Below, one piece after another: positions 36,525 through 44,467 of a stretch of DNA of 64,000 nt; the stretch's first letter is position 1; every line of letters begins with the position of its first letter. The stretch is from Nocardia pseudobrasiliensis NBRC 108224 (lineage in GTDB: Bacteria > Actinomycetota > Actinomycetes > Mycobacteriales > Mycobacteriaceae). Made by a program: the position numbers and the translations under genes. The notes beneath the pieces were generated by a model. That model did no database searches. It had not been told where the DNA came from and saw only the letters and a program-made list of their open reading frames with translations. The stretch covers positions 248,001 through 312,000 of the forward strand of contig NZ_BDBS01000005.1 of the NCBI RefSeq assembly GCF_001613105.1, written 5' to 3'.

Positions 36525-37261
36525 GGCTTCACCCCGACTGCGTTCGATGCCTCGAAACCCGATGGGATGGCAAACTCCTCGTGTGGATTCAGGCTGAGCC
36601 GGTACATGACTCGGTCGCCGCTGAATCGAGTACGACCGTGCAGCCAGCGGTGGTTGTGCAACACGTATCCCTGCCCAGGTTCCAAGCCGAACTGGATCAT
36701 GTGGCGTTCCACAGCGTCACTCAACGCGGGCAGCCATCGGACGATCCCCGGGGCGAACATCGCCAGTTCGTCTCGCCGGTACCGAATCCGAACTCGCCCG
36801 TCCGTCGTGCGCTCGAATATCGAACTCAGGTAGCCCGCCGCCCCACCGAACAAGACCGTGTTGGGCTGTGAAAGTGCCTGTGCTGCTTGCGTGTTGCTTG
36901 CGGCAAGGTCGAGGAACATGCTCCGACCATCGATTGCGATGGTGTCACCGCCTCGGCCCTTCCGACCGCAAACCACCATCAACAGCGCAGGCGGTTCCGG
37001 TATGCCCGATCGGTCCGTGTGCGGAGCGAGTGCGCCGTTACCGAACCCCTCGAAACCGGCACGGCTGCCGAGCTTTCCGCGATGCATCAACGTTGTCACG
37101 CCATCCGGTCCGCTATCCCGGTGCGGGACAACACGACCCAAAGACGCCCCCAGGGCGACCAATTGTGCTCGAGTCCGAATGCCTTCGAATCGAGCCAAGC
37201 CATCCGCAGCCAGCTTTGCGGCTACCCCTGCTGCCCACTCATGCTGTAAGTCCACGAACAT
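36521..37261 (-). CDS. TauD/TfdA-like Fe(II)/2-oxoglutarate oxygenase candidate
   Basis: Protein of 246 residues. The iron facial triad can be placed: HTD in ALAPHTDRSG and a distal His in LHNHRWLHGRTRF, with the Arg that would hold 2-oxoglutarate 9–12 residues later (GDRVMYR). These match the TauD/TfdA and clavaminate-synthase-like pattern, including the HNxxxLHGR signature. Substrate unknown. It is the first gene of the three-gene element operon, divergent from the NUDIX gene; the roughly 98-base spacer must hold both promoters. Confidence 0.75.
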   Translation of the reverse strand: MFVDLQHEWAAGVAAKLAADGLARFEGIRTRAQLVALGASLGRVVPHRDSGPDGVTTLMHRGKLGSRAGFEGFGNGALAPHTDRSGIPEPPALLMVVCGRKGRGGDTIAIDGRSMFLDLAASNTQAAQALSQPNTVLFGGAAGYLSSIFERTTDGRVRIRYRRDELAMFAPGIVRWLPALSDAVERHMIQFGLEPGQGYVLHNHRWLHGRTRFSGDRVMYRLSLNPHEEFAIPSGFEASNAVGVKP

Positions 37262-37359
37262 GGATCAACCGTGCGTCCGGTTCTACCGGCCCGTCCACTG
37301 ACAAACTGTCACCGCGCAACCTGCGGGCCCGCCCCTGCGCCGGTGCTAGCGTCGCGGCT

Positions 37360-37788
37360 ATGACTGCCTCCGGATACGTACCGCACATGTACTCGATCTC
37401 GATCAAAGGCGTTGTCGTTCGTGACGGTCGGGTGCTGCTGCTGAAGAACGAGCGCGAGGAGTGGGAGCTGCCGGGCGGCCGGATCGAGCCGGACGAGACA
37501 CCCGAGGAATGCGTGGCCCGCGAGATCACCGAGGAGACGCAGTGGCCGGTCACCACTGGGCCGATTCTCGACTCATGGATCTACTACATCAACGAGGCCG
37601 AGAAGCACGTCTTCATCGTCACGTATGGCTGCTATCCGGATACCGACGCCGAACCGGTCCTGTCGCACGAGCACAAGGAAGTCGGGTTGTTCGGAGAGGA
37701 CGAAATCGCCGGATTGAACATGCCCGACGGTTACAAGCGGTCCATCATGACGTGGTTCGCTCAGCTCCGAGCTGCGGAGAACGTCTAA
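37360..37788 (+). CDS. NUDIX hydrolase
   Basis: Protein of 142 residues. The NUDIX box GX5EX7REUXEEXGU is present from Gly40 (GGRIEPDETPEECVAREITEE), so it hydrolyses a nucleoside diphosphate linked to another moiety. The ATG at 37360 lies exactly 7 bases after a TAGCGT -10 box and has no RBS, so the transcript is probably leaderless. Ten bases separate it from the HTH regulator gene; the pair is likely one transcription unit. It belongs to the element cargo. Confidence 0.88.
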   Translation: MTASGYVPHMYSISIKGVVVRDGRVLLLKNEREEWELPGGRIEPDETPEECVAREITEETQWPVTTGPILDSWIYYINEAEKHVFIVTYGCYPDTDAEPVLSHEHKEVGLFGEDEIAGLNMPDGYKRSIMTWFAQLRAAENV

Positions 37789-37798
37789 GGGGGACGCT

Positions 37799-39061
37799 GT
37801 GGACGGCAGCAGGTGTCAGGCTTGCGGCGTCGCGATAAGCCGCTACGCAACCGAAGCTGTATGCCCCACCTGCGCCGTGGGCCAAAGCCCCACCAAAGCT
37901 CTGGTCCGCGCTACGCCGATCGTCTCCGCCATTTGGCTGTGGGCTGCTCCGGAAGCAGCGACGGCGATAGCAACCCGTGACCTGCCGACAATCCTGCGGA
38001 CCTACCGCCGGATCAACGGCCTGAACCAAATAGCGCTGGCCGAACTACTCGGCTACGACAAGTCCTACGTGTCGATGCTCGAGACCGGCCGTCGGGCGAT
38101 TGCCGATGTCGCATCGCGCCGTCATATCGCCAGTCGACTGGGCCTACCCGCACATGTCCTCGGGGTCACCGGTGTTGATGACGCCGAATACCGCGCGATG
38201 CTCCAATTCGGAGACAGCACAGTTCGTCTCGCCGAAATCGCGCGCCAGTCCGGACATGCTGTCGAGGCCGTCAACGAACTCTGGCCACTCGTGGCGCGAC
38301 TGGAGGCCAGGGCAGCCGAAGGCCGCATGGAGCGAGACAGCCTCATTCTGCTCGCCCAAGCTCGAGTAGCGCTCGGCGTCTCGCTGGGCACGGTGCTACC
38401 CGAGGAACGTTTGGCCTCGGCCGCGCGCTGGACCGGACAAGCGGTCAAGATAGCCGCCAAGCTCAACAACCCGGTTTTCCACGCTCATACACTCCGGATG
38501 CACGGCAACGAGCTGCGCAAGGCCGGACATGTCGGCGCGGGGGTAGCGAGACTGGAACAGTCACTTGCCCTTTCGACCGATCCAGCTGACCGCGGTGCGA
38601 CCCTCGCGTTCCTGTGCCGTGCGACAGGCGAACTCGGTGACGGCGAACACTTCGACCATGCTCTACGGCAGTACCGGCACCTACTGGAGCGAAATACGCA
38701 CAGCGGCTTGCTATTCCAGCCGTTCACCCTGCACGAAATTGAGATAAGAGGCTTGCTCGGCACCGGCCGGACCGCGGAAGCAGGCCGACTCGTAGGCACT
38801 CCTGTCGGCACACCTTCCGCTCCGCAGTGGCGCATCATCGAACGCGTCACGACGGGCGAAGTGCTCGCAGCGATCAACGATCCCGACGCCGCCACAGAGG
38901 CATTCATCGACGCCATGCGATCGGCCGAACACCATCGGCTGCCACACCAGATTCAGCGAGTCATCCGCGCAACCATCAAGACCGGAATGGGAGAGCTGAC
39001 CAGCGAAGCGCAAGCGACTCTGCGTCGCATTCGTTCGTCGCTGGTGTTGCACTCGAAATAA
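37799..39061 (+). CDS. Zinc-ribbon/XRE-type HTH regulator with TPR-like C-terminus
   Basis: Protein of 420 residues. N-terminal CxxC pairs (Cys6, Cys9, Cys22, Cys25) form a zinc ribbon. An XRE/Cro HTH follows at about residues 62–118 (LNQIALAELLGYDKSYVSMLETGRR). The remaining 300 residues are helical repeats of TPR type (AAKLNNPVFHAHTLRMHGN, GARLEQSLAL-like). Large HTH-TPR proteins in actinobacteria often regulate development, secretion or mobile-element genes in response to peptides or nucleotides. The GTG at 37799 has an AAGGGGGA RBS just upstream. Partnered with the NUDIX gene. Confidence 0.82.
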   Translation: MDGSRCQACGVAISRYATEAVCPTCAVGQSPTKALVRATPIVSAIWLWAAPEAATAIATRDLPTILRTYRRINGLNQIALAELLGYDKSYVSMLETGRRAIADVASRRHIASRLGLPAHVLGVTGVDDAEYRAMLQFGDSTVRLAEIARQSGHAVEAVNELWPLVARLEARAAEGRMERDSLILLAQARVALGVSLGTVLPEERLASAARWTGQAVKIAAKLNNPVFHAHTLRMHGNELRKAGHVGAGVARLEQSLALSTDPADRGATLAFLCRATGELGDGEHFDHALRQYRHLLERNTHSGLLFQPFTLHEIEIRGLLGTGRTAEAGRLVGTPVGTPSAPQWRIIERVTTGEVLAAINDPDAATEAFIDAMRSAEHHRLPHQIQRVIRATIKTGMGELTSEAQATLRRIRSSLVLHSK

Positions 39062-39562
39062 GAACTGCCGCCGGCGAGTCAGGGCCGAGAGAGGGGGTAG
39101 CGATTTTTGCATGAATTGCCCACTGGCCTAATAGTACCAACCGATAGTAATTAAACAGCTGCAGTATCCCAGAAACAAAGGGCTCCGTGCTTGCTCCTAC
39201 GTTTATGGCCCGACCTTACTGCAAAATTCCCCGGCGAGAACGGCGCGGTACTGCGAGTGGGCAACTACCGGCCGCGCGTGTTCGCGATGGCTGTGGCCCG
39301 ATGCAAGGGCGCGGCGCTTCGTCAGCGGACAAAGGAAGCCCAGCGCGGGAAGCTGAAGACTCCGGAGTTCCCGACGATCACGCCGCACGATTTGCAGCAT
39401 ACGGCCGCGTCACTCTCGATCGGCGCCGGGGCGAATGTGAAGGCGGTTCAGACCATGCTCGGCCACAAGCCGGCAGCGATGACGCTCGACACCTACGCCG
39501 ATCTGTTCCCCGATGATCTGGAAGCCGTTTCGGCCGCTCTGGACAGGGCAGCGCGCGCGAGT

Positions 39563-39582
39563 GTGGGCAAAAGTGGGCAGCG
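39563..39582 (+). repeat. Right arm-type GTGGGCA repeats
   Basis: GTGGGCA at 39563–39569 and 39573–39579, again 10 bases apart; the 20-base unit matches the left-arm copy in 18 of 20 positions and in the same orientation. It lies in the 3' end of the integrase remnant, 72 bases before the right att core. Confidence 0.55.
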
Positions 39583-39605
39583 GGCTAGCCGTGCTTACGC
39601 CCTAA

Positions 39606-39649
39606 CGAAAACACCGCCCGACCTTTTCCCAGGTCGGGCGGTGTTTTCG
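39606..39649. terminator. Bidirectional terminator between integrase remnant and tRNA
   Basis: A perfect 19-bp stem (39606–39624 with 39631–39649; core ACCGCCCGACCT) and a TTTCCC loop. Read leftward, AAAA/TTTT tracts at the stem base give a classical intrinsic terminator for the tRNA-Ala transcript, replacing the one left behind at 35766–35799. Confidence 0.85.
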
Positions 39650-39654
39650 CAACT

Positions 39655-39704
39655 GTGGAGCTAAGGGGAATCGAACCCCTGACCTTCTCGATGCGAACGA
39701 GACG
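39655..39704 (-). repeat. Right attachment repeat within tRNA-Ala
   Basis: 50 bases identical to 35805–35854. It lies inside the intact tRNA gene (anticodon stem to 3' end). Integration therefore preserved tRNA function by supplying this part from the element. Confidence 0.9.
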
Positions 39705-39728
39705 CGCTACCAACTGCGCTATAGCCCC
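39656..39728 (-). tRNA. tRNA-Ala (anticodon CGC)
   Basis: 73 bases on the minus strand, no encoded CCA. The acceptor stem pairs GGGGCTA with TAGCTCC (one G-U pair), discriminator A. The anticodon stem TCTCG/CGAGA encloses the loop TTCGCAT, giving anticodon CGC for the alanine codon GCG. The T arm AGGGG-TTCGAAT-CCCCT is canonical, and GCGCAGTTGGTAGCGCG is a normal D arm. The 3' part doubles as the right att site. Confidence 0.95.
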
Positions 39729-39888
39729 GTGTGGAACGTTGCCGAACCACGCTGAGGAACTTTAGCAGGTGGGGGTGAGGGTTGCCGAATCGGCTGGTGA
39801 GGGGTGGTTTGGGGGTGAGGGGTGGTCGTGGTGGGGGTTTGCGGATACAGTAATGTATCGAAAAGTCGGGAGCGGGCTGGAGGTCCTG

Positions 39889-41616
39889 GTGGCCGGGTAC
39901 GAGATCGTGATTCGCGGGGGTGACGTCTACGACGGGACGGGGGCCGCGCCGGTTCGGGCGGATGTGGGGATTGCCGGTGGGCGGGTGTGTGCCATCGGGA
40001 TCGATCTGCCCGAGGGGGTGCGCACGATCGATGCGACCGGTAAGTGGGTGGTGCCGGGGTTGATCGATGTGCATACGCATTACGACGCCGAGGTGTTGTT
40101 CGCGCCGGGGCTGGGGGAGTCGGCGCGGCACGGGGTGACCTCGGTGGTGATCGGGAACTGTTCGCTGTCGACGGTCTATACCGAGGCCGAGGACTGTGCG
40201 GATATGTTCGCCCGGGTGGAGGCGCTGCCGTGGGACGTGGTGCACGGCGCGGTCAAGGAGCATCGGGACTGGACCGATCCGAAAGGCTATGTGGCGGCGT
40301 TGGAAGCGAAGCCGCTGGGGGTGAATGTCGCCGCGTTCGTGGGACATTCGGATATTCGGGTGGCGGCCATGGGGCTGGCGCGGGCCTCGGATCGGCGGGC
40401 GCGGCCGACCCGCGAGGAGCTGCGGCAGATGGTCCGCATGCTCACCGACGCACTGGACGCCGGATTCGTCGGGCTGTCCACGATCCGCAGTTCGTTCTCC
40501 AAACTCGAGGGCAAGCGCTATCCGGGCCGCCAGCTGCCGTCGACCTATGCGCCGTGGTCGGAGTATCGGGAGCTCAATGATGTACTGCGGCAACGGGATC
40601 GGATCCACCAGAGCACCCCGAATCTGACCAGCCGGGCCGAGATGGGGCATTTCTTCCTGCAGAGCGCCGCACGGCGGCACGGCAGACCGCTGAAGACCAC
40701 CCTGATCTCCGCCGCCGATATCAAGGCCGATCGGACCGTGGTGCGACTGGCGACAACGGTTGCGGCGCTGGCGAATCGGGTGCTCGGCGCCGAATTCCGC
40801 TGGCAGCATCTGCCGGTGCCGTTCGAGGTGTACGCCGACGGTATCGATCTGGTGGTGTTCGAGGAGTTCGGCTCCGGTGTCGCGGCGCTGAACATCCGAG
40901 ATCTGCTGCGCCGCCACGAATTTCTGAACGACCCCGAGTTCCGGCGGGCGTTCCGCAAGGATATGGCCAAGAAGTTCGGCTCGCGGGTATGGCATCGGGA
41001 TCTCGACGACGCCGAGATCGTGGCCTGTCCGGACGCCTCGGTCGTGGGCCGCTCCTTCGGCGCGATCGCCGCCGAGCGCGGCATTCTCGCTCCCGACGCC
41101 CTGTTGGATCTGGTCGTCGAGCACGGTTCGGCCCTGCGCTGGCGGACCACGATCGCCAACGACCGTGACGCCGAACTGAACCGGCTGGCCCGCTCGCCGC
41201 AGGTGCAGATCGGCTTCGCCGACTCCGGCGCGCACCTGCGCAATATGGCCTTCTACAACATGGGGATTCGCTTCCTCGAGCGTGTGCACCGCGACGGCTT
41301 CATGTCCGTCGAGCGGGCCGTGCACCGGCTGACCGGTGAACTCGCGCAGTGGTACGGCCTGGACACCGGCCGCATCGCCCCGGGCGCGCGGGCCGATCTC
41401 GCGATCATCGATCCGGCGGGCCTCGACGGGTCCGGCGCGCGGTATCACGAGGCGCCCATGCCGGGAGCCCCCGGCGTGCAGCGCATGGTCAATCGCAACG
41501 ATCGGGCTGTCGCGGCGACCGTCGTCAACGGCACGCTGGTCTACGAGAACGGCGCGTTCGCCGACGGTTTCGGGACCTCGCTGCGCGCGGGCGCGTTCCT
41601 GCGCGCGGCGGACTGA
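39889..41616 (+). CDS. D-aminoacylase / N-acyl-amino-acid amidohydrolase family
   Basis: Protein of 575 residues in the amidohydrolase_3 family. The metal-binding HxHxD appears as GLIDVHTHYD, after the usual N-terminal strand VIRGGDVYDGTG; a Cys likely bridging metal lies in VIGNCSLS; FADSGAHLRNM supplies the late catalytic Asp, and DLAIIDP ends the composite domain. Members hydrolyse N-acyl-D-amino acids; mycobacterial homologues are uncharacterised. A GGAGG RBS 5 bases before the GTG at 39889 supports that start; an ATG at 39853 directly follows a -10-like TACAGT and is less likely. Confidence 0.85.
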   Translation: MAGYEIVIRGGDVYDGTGAAPVRADVGIAGGRVCAIGIDLPEGVRTIDATGKWVVPGLIDVHTHYDAEVLFAPGLGESARHGVTSVVIGNCSLSTVYTEAEDCADMFARVEALPWDVVHGAVKEHRDWTDPKGYVAALEAKPLGVNVAAFVGHSDIRVAAMGLARASDRRARPTREELRQMVRMLTDALDAGFVGLSTIRSSFSKLEGKRYPGRQLPSTYAPWSEYRELNDVLRQRDRIHQSTPNLTSRAEMGHFFLQSAARRHGRPLKTTLISAADIKADRTVVRLATTVAALANRVLGAEFRWQHLPVPFEVYADGIDLVVFEEFGSGVAALNIRDLLRRHEFLNDPEFRRAFRKDMAKKFGSRVWHRDLDDAEIVACPDASVVGRSFGAIAAERGILAPDALLDLVVEHGSALRWRTTIANDRDAELNRLARSPQVQIGFADSGAHLRNMAFYNMGIRFLERVHRDGFMSVERAVHRLTGELAQWYGLDTGRIAPGARADLAIIDPAGLDGSGARYHEAPMPGAPGVQRMVNRNDRAVAATVVNGTLVYENGAFADGFGTSLRAGAFLRAAD

Positions 41617-41619
41617 GAC

Positions 41620-42360
41620 CTACAGTCCCGCAGCGGATTTCGCCCGGGCGAGGACATCCTCGAGCATGGCCGGGGTCAGTCGCCCGGTGAAGGTGTTGTG
41701 TTGGCTGACGTGATAGCAGCCGAACACCTCGAGCGGCTCGCGGTCCGCGCGAGTGGGCGGAAGCGAAAGATGCACGCCGTGACCGAATTTCGGCCGTGGC
41801 CGCGGAACCTCCCAGCCCGCCTGGGACAGGATCGGCAGCAGCGTCTGCCAGCCGAAGGCGCCCAGGGTGAGCACCGCGCGCACGGTCGGGGCGAGCAATC
41901 CGAGTTCGGTGATCAGCCAGTGCCTGCAGGTATCGCGTTCGCCGGGCGTGGGTTTGTTCTCCGGCGGCGCGCAGTGCACCGGCGCGGTGACGCGGACTCC
42001 GAGCAGTCGCAGACCGTCGTCGCTGTCGATCGCGTACGGCTGATTGGTCAGCCCGACCGCGTACATCGCCTTGAACAGGAAGTCGCCGCTCTGGTCGCCG
42101 GTGAACATGCGCCCGGTCCGATTGCCGCCGTGGGCGGCCGGGGCCAGCCCGACCAACAGCAGTTTGGCGTCGGCCGGTCCGAGGCCGGGTACCGGTCGGG
42201 CCCAATAGTCCTGGTCACGAAAGGCCGCGCGCTTGTCGCGGCCGACCTGCTCGCGCCAGGCGACCAGGCGCGGACACGCCCGGCAGTCGACGAGGTCGGC
42301 GTCCATCTCGGCGAGGGTGCGATAGCCGCCGGGTGAGGTCGGGTCCGGATGTGCGGTCAT
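41620..42360 (-). CDS. Family-5 uracil-DNA glycosylase (UdgB)
   Basis: Protein of 246 residues. Motif A GLAPAAHGGNRTGRMF and motif B HVSQHNTFTGRLT are typical of UDGb, which removes uracil and other deaminated bases from DNA and lacks the catalytic Asp/Asn of family 1. Four cysteines (CRAC near residue 26, VHCAP, DTCRHW) can hold the [4Fe-4S] cluster of families 4 and 5. Length fits. It converges with the amidohydrolase, 3 bases between stops. Confidence 0.92.
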   Translation of the reverse strand: MTAHPDPTSPGGYRTLAEMDADLVDCRACPRLVAWREQVGRDKRAAFRDQDYWARPVPGLGPADAKLLLVGLAPAAHGGNRTGRMFTGDQSGDFLFKAMYAVGLTNQPYAIDSDDGLRLLGVRVTAPVHCAPPENKPTPGERDTCRHWLITELGLLAPTVRAVLTLGAFGWQTLLPILSQAGWEVPRPRPKFGHGVHLSLPPTRADREPLEVFGCYHVSQHNTFTGRLTPAMLEDVLARAKSAAGL

Positions 42361-42565
42361 ACGACTCCTTCCGATCGATAGCCCACGCGCATCGATAGCC
42401 CGATATTTGCAATCTTGCGTTCGCAGGACTGCCGGATGGTTCGAGTGAAGCCGGTCATAGTACGCCCTCGCGAGGCGGCCATGTCACCGATCTCTCACAG
42501 AGTGGGTTGATAGCATGACGTTCCTGGCAGGCCGGTACGGGGTCGATTTCGAGAGAGTTTCTTCC

Positions 42566-43009
42566 ATGCAGTTTGAGATCGTCGAGCGGGACGAGACGTG
42601 GGTGGCCGGTTTGCCGGTCCGAAGCCCGAAACGCGCGCTCGGGGAACTGCGCGATCACGACCTGGAGGCCGCCTGGGCCTCGGTCTTGCATCAGGAGCTC
42701 GGCGGCCCGCTGGCCTCGGCCTATACCGACTATTCGCCGGAGCTCAACACGTTCAACACCCAGATCGTCGGCTACGAGTGCCGCGCCTTCGACGAGGTCA
42801 CCCGCGGCCATATCGTCGCGCGGCTGCCCAAGGGCACCTACGCCCGGTTCTCCTCGGTGGGCAACTTCCCGCAGATCATGACCGACCTGTGGACCCAGAT
42901 CGCCTACGCCGAGGAACACAACCACATAAAACGCACGCACACCGGCGATTTCGAATGCTATCCACACGCATACAAGATCGATCTGTACCTGGCGGTCGAT
43001 CCGCGATGA
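42566..43009 (+). CDS. GyrI-like effector-binding domain protein 1
   Basis: Protein of 147 residues in the GyrI/AraC effector-binding superfamily: an N-terminal strand-turn FEIVERDETWVAGLPVRSP and the second half-repeat VARLPKGTYARFSSVG…IMTDLWTQI. Such stand-alone domains bind small lipophilic molecules or hydrolyse cyclopropanoid compounds. The ATG at 42566 (GAGAGAG RBS) gives the normal domain; an ATG at 42515 would add 17 residues. It overlaps the next gene, a paralogue, by 4 bases. Confidence 0.8.
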   Translation: MQFEIVERDETWVAGLPVRSPKRALGELRDHDLEAAWASVLHQELGGPLASAYTDYSPELNTFNTQIVGYECRAFDEVTRGHIVARLPKGTYARFSSVGNFPQIMTDLWTQIAYAEEHNHIKRTHTGDFECYPHAYKIDLYLAVDPR

Positions 43010-43440
43010 CCTACTCGATCGTGGTCCGCGACGAGGCGCTCTACGGCGGCCTGGTGGTGCCGCGGATGCGCCCCAGTTTCAAGGTCAGCAACAGCGAGCT
43101 GATCGAATTCCTGCGCGACCGGCTGCGCGATCGCGACGGCGCCGAGCGTGCGCTGTACACGGTGTACGTGCCCGATCCGGCCGGAAATTACAACGTACTG
43201 GTGAGCTACGACTATCCGGCCGTGGACGCGGTACCGCTCGGCGACGTTCTGATTCGGGTGCCCAAGGGTGTCTACGCGCGTTTCGAACCCAACGGTGATT
43301 ATCACGATCCGGTCGAGGATGTCTGGGCTCAGGTCGACGACGCCACCGCCTCCGCGGAGATCACCCGCGCCTACCGCGAAGAGATCGAAATCTGGCGCGG
43401 AACCGACCGAGTGGAGCTGTACATCTCGATCCTCGTCTAG
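43006..43440 (+). CDS. GyrI-like effector-binding domain protein 2
   Basis: Protein of 144 residues, paralogous to the preceding protein: VRDEALYGGLVVPRM at the N-terminus and IRVPKGVYARFEPNG…DVWAQV in the second half. The ATG overlaps the upstream stop (ATGA). Two divergent copies in one operon could form a heterodimer or serve two ligands. The earlier AT-rich downstream bases include an AACCGG-TCTT-CCGGTT hairpin (43469–43484) that may end the transcript. Confidence 0.78.
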   Translation: MTYSIVVRDEALYGGLVVPRMRPSFKVSNSELIEFLRDRLRDRDGAERALYTVYVPDPAGNYNVLVSYDYPAVDAVPLGDVLIRVPKGVYARFEPNGDYHDPVEDVWAQVDDATASAEITRAYREEIEIWRGTDRVELYISILV

Positions 43441-43693
43441 ATAGCTATTGGATAACCAAGCAAGTACCAACCGGTCTTCCGGTTATTGCGGCTCGCCGAC
43501 ATGATGGGCCTGACCTGGGGAGATTTCGAACCCCACGTCCAGGTTTCGGGAGATTTGCCGGACGTCTGGTCAATTCCGGCAGGATGACGGATACTGCCCT
43601 AGGCGACCACATCCGGACACGGCCGCAGCCCGTCCGGTCCGGACGGGTCGGCGTTAGTCGCGCGATGCCGCGCAGCAACGGAGTAGGAACTGT
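43441..43693. other. Gene-poor spacer with hairpin and possible integrase shard
   Basis: 253 bases without a supported gene. A 6-bp hairpin at 43469–43484 follows the GyrI-like genes. A short open frame (43459–43587, no start codon) reads LRLADMMGLTWGDFE, which weakly recalls the first catalytic-Arg region of tyrosine recombinases; it may be chance. The promoter of the following four-gene operon should lie in the last 100 bases. Confidence 0.4.
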
Positions 43694-44467
43694 ATGACTG
43701 TCGAAGCGGTCGCGGTCGGTCCGTCAGTGTCTCCCGTGGCAGGGACACTGCGCTTCCGAGATGCGCAATCCGCCTGCACCTTCTGGCTGAGCACCCCCGA
43801 GACGCGACCGGATCTGTGGGACCGGTACCTCGACGGGGCGTTGCGGGTGTACCGCCACTACGGCGTGGAGGGCGTCCTCGACTACGAGAACACACATGAT
43901 GGTCGGTCGACTTCCATGTTCTTCAGCGCGGTGAACGAGGTCGGCGAGGTGGTAGCCGGGGTTCGGGTGCAGGGGCCGTACGCCGGCGTGGACGATATCG
44001 CCGCCCTGCACGAATGGTGTGGTCGCCCGGGTGAATTCGCGCTTCGCGAGCTCGTAGCCAGAAGACTGGAGTTCGGCATGGTGGAAGTCCGCGGCGGCTG
44101 GGTGGACCGGGCGGCCGATCATCGCCGGGCGCTGGGCGCGGCCGTGGCGCGGTGTCTCGCCTATGCGCCGATATTATTCGGTGTGCGTTTCGGATTCGGC
44201 ACGGCCGCCTCGTTCACCGCCGCACGTTATCGCTCGACGGGTGGGGTGATTTCGCCCGGAGTTCCGGGAATCCCCTTTCCCGACACGCGATATTCGACTG
44301 TGCCGGTCTGGTGGGACTCCTGGCGATACCGTGACCTGGTCGACGAATCTCGATACTCGCTCATGTCGGCCGAACTGAGGGAACTGGATGTAGCCGAGAG
44401 CAAGGGCGGGCGCAGCCGCCATGGAACCGGGCGCGGATGGGAGGTCCTGCGCACATATGGTCGATGA
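43694..44467 (+). CDS. FeeM/LuxI-like acyltransferase candidate, first gene of signalling operon
   Basis: Protein of 257 residues. The stretch DGRSTSMFFSAVNEVGEVVAG followed by VRVQGPY resembles the strand pair of GNAT-type N-acyl amino acid synthases (FeeM) and autoinducer synthases: an aromatic/charged loop, a strand, then an Arg. A later FALRELVARRLEFGMVEVRGGWVD fits the next helix and strand. Function is inferred from this fold-level resemblance and from being co-encoded with a ThiF–nitroreductase and a GGDEF–EAL protein. The ATG at 43694 has a GGAGTAGG RBS. Its 3' end overlaps the next gene. Confidence 0.6.
   Translation: MTVEAVAVGPSVSPVAGTLRFRDAQSACTFWLSTPETRPDLWDRYLDGALRVYRHYGVEGVLDYENTHDGRSTSMFFSAVNEVGEVVAGVRVQGPYAGVDDIAALHEWCGRPGEFALRELVARRLEFGMVEVRGGWVDRAADHRRALGAAVARCLAYAPILFGVRFGFGTAASFTAARYRSTGGVISPGVPGIPFPDTRYSTVPVWWDSWRYRDLVDESRYSLMSAELRELDVAESKGGRSRHGTGRGWEVLRTYGR

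Larger units (their letters stand above)
39191..39664 (+). pseudogene. Tyrosine-recombinase integrase, C-terminal remnant
   Basis: The recognisable part begins near 39230 (GAVLRVGNYRPRVF) and contains the C-terminal catalytic region: TPHDLQHTAASLSI, MLGHKPAAMT and the tyrosine in LDTYADLFPD. The catalytic Arg of the usual HDLRHT box is Gln here, and the N-terminal arm-binding domain plus the first catalytic Arg (about 250 residues) are missing. The stretch 39062–39190 before it is AT-rich and shows no integrase coding. The frame runs into the right att repeat, the usual placement of an integrase. Not expected to be active. Confidence 0.85.
35855..39704. mobile_element. Decayed integrative element in tRNA-Ala(CGC)
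   Basis: A 3.85-kb segment between 50-bp direct repeats of the tRNA 3' part. It carries a leftward operon (84-aa protein, 83-aa protein, TauD-like oxygenase), a rightward NUDIX gene and HTH regulator, and an integrase remnant next to the right repeat, the normal place for a tyrosine integrase. No replication, transfer, relaxase or phage structural gene is present. The integrase lacks its N-terminal two-thirds and one catalytic Arg, so the element is probably immobile unless helped. Gene-free 35855–36021 holds GTGGGCA arm-type repeats. Confidence 0.85.

Noticed and set aside
39661-41448. A long minus-strand frame opposite the amidohydrolase.
   Set aside because: It runs through the tRNA gene and is the antisense of a well-defined enzyme.
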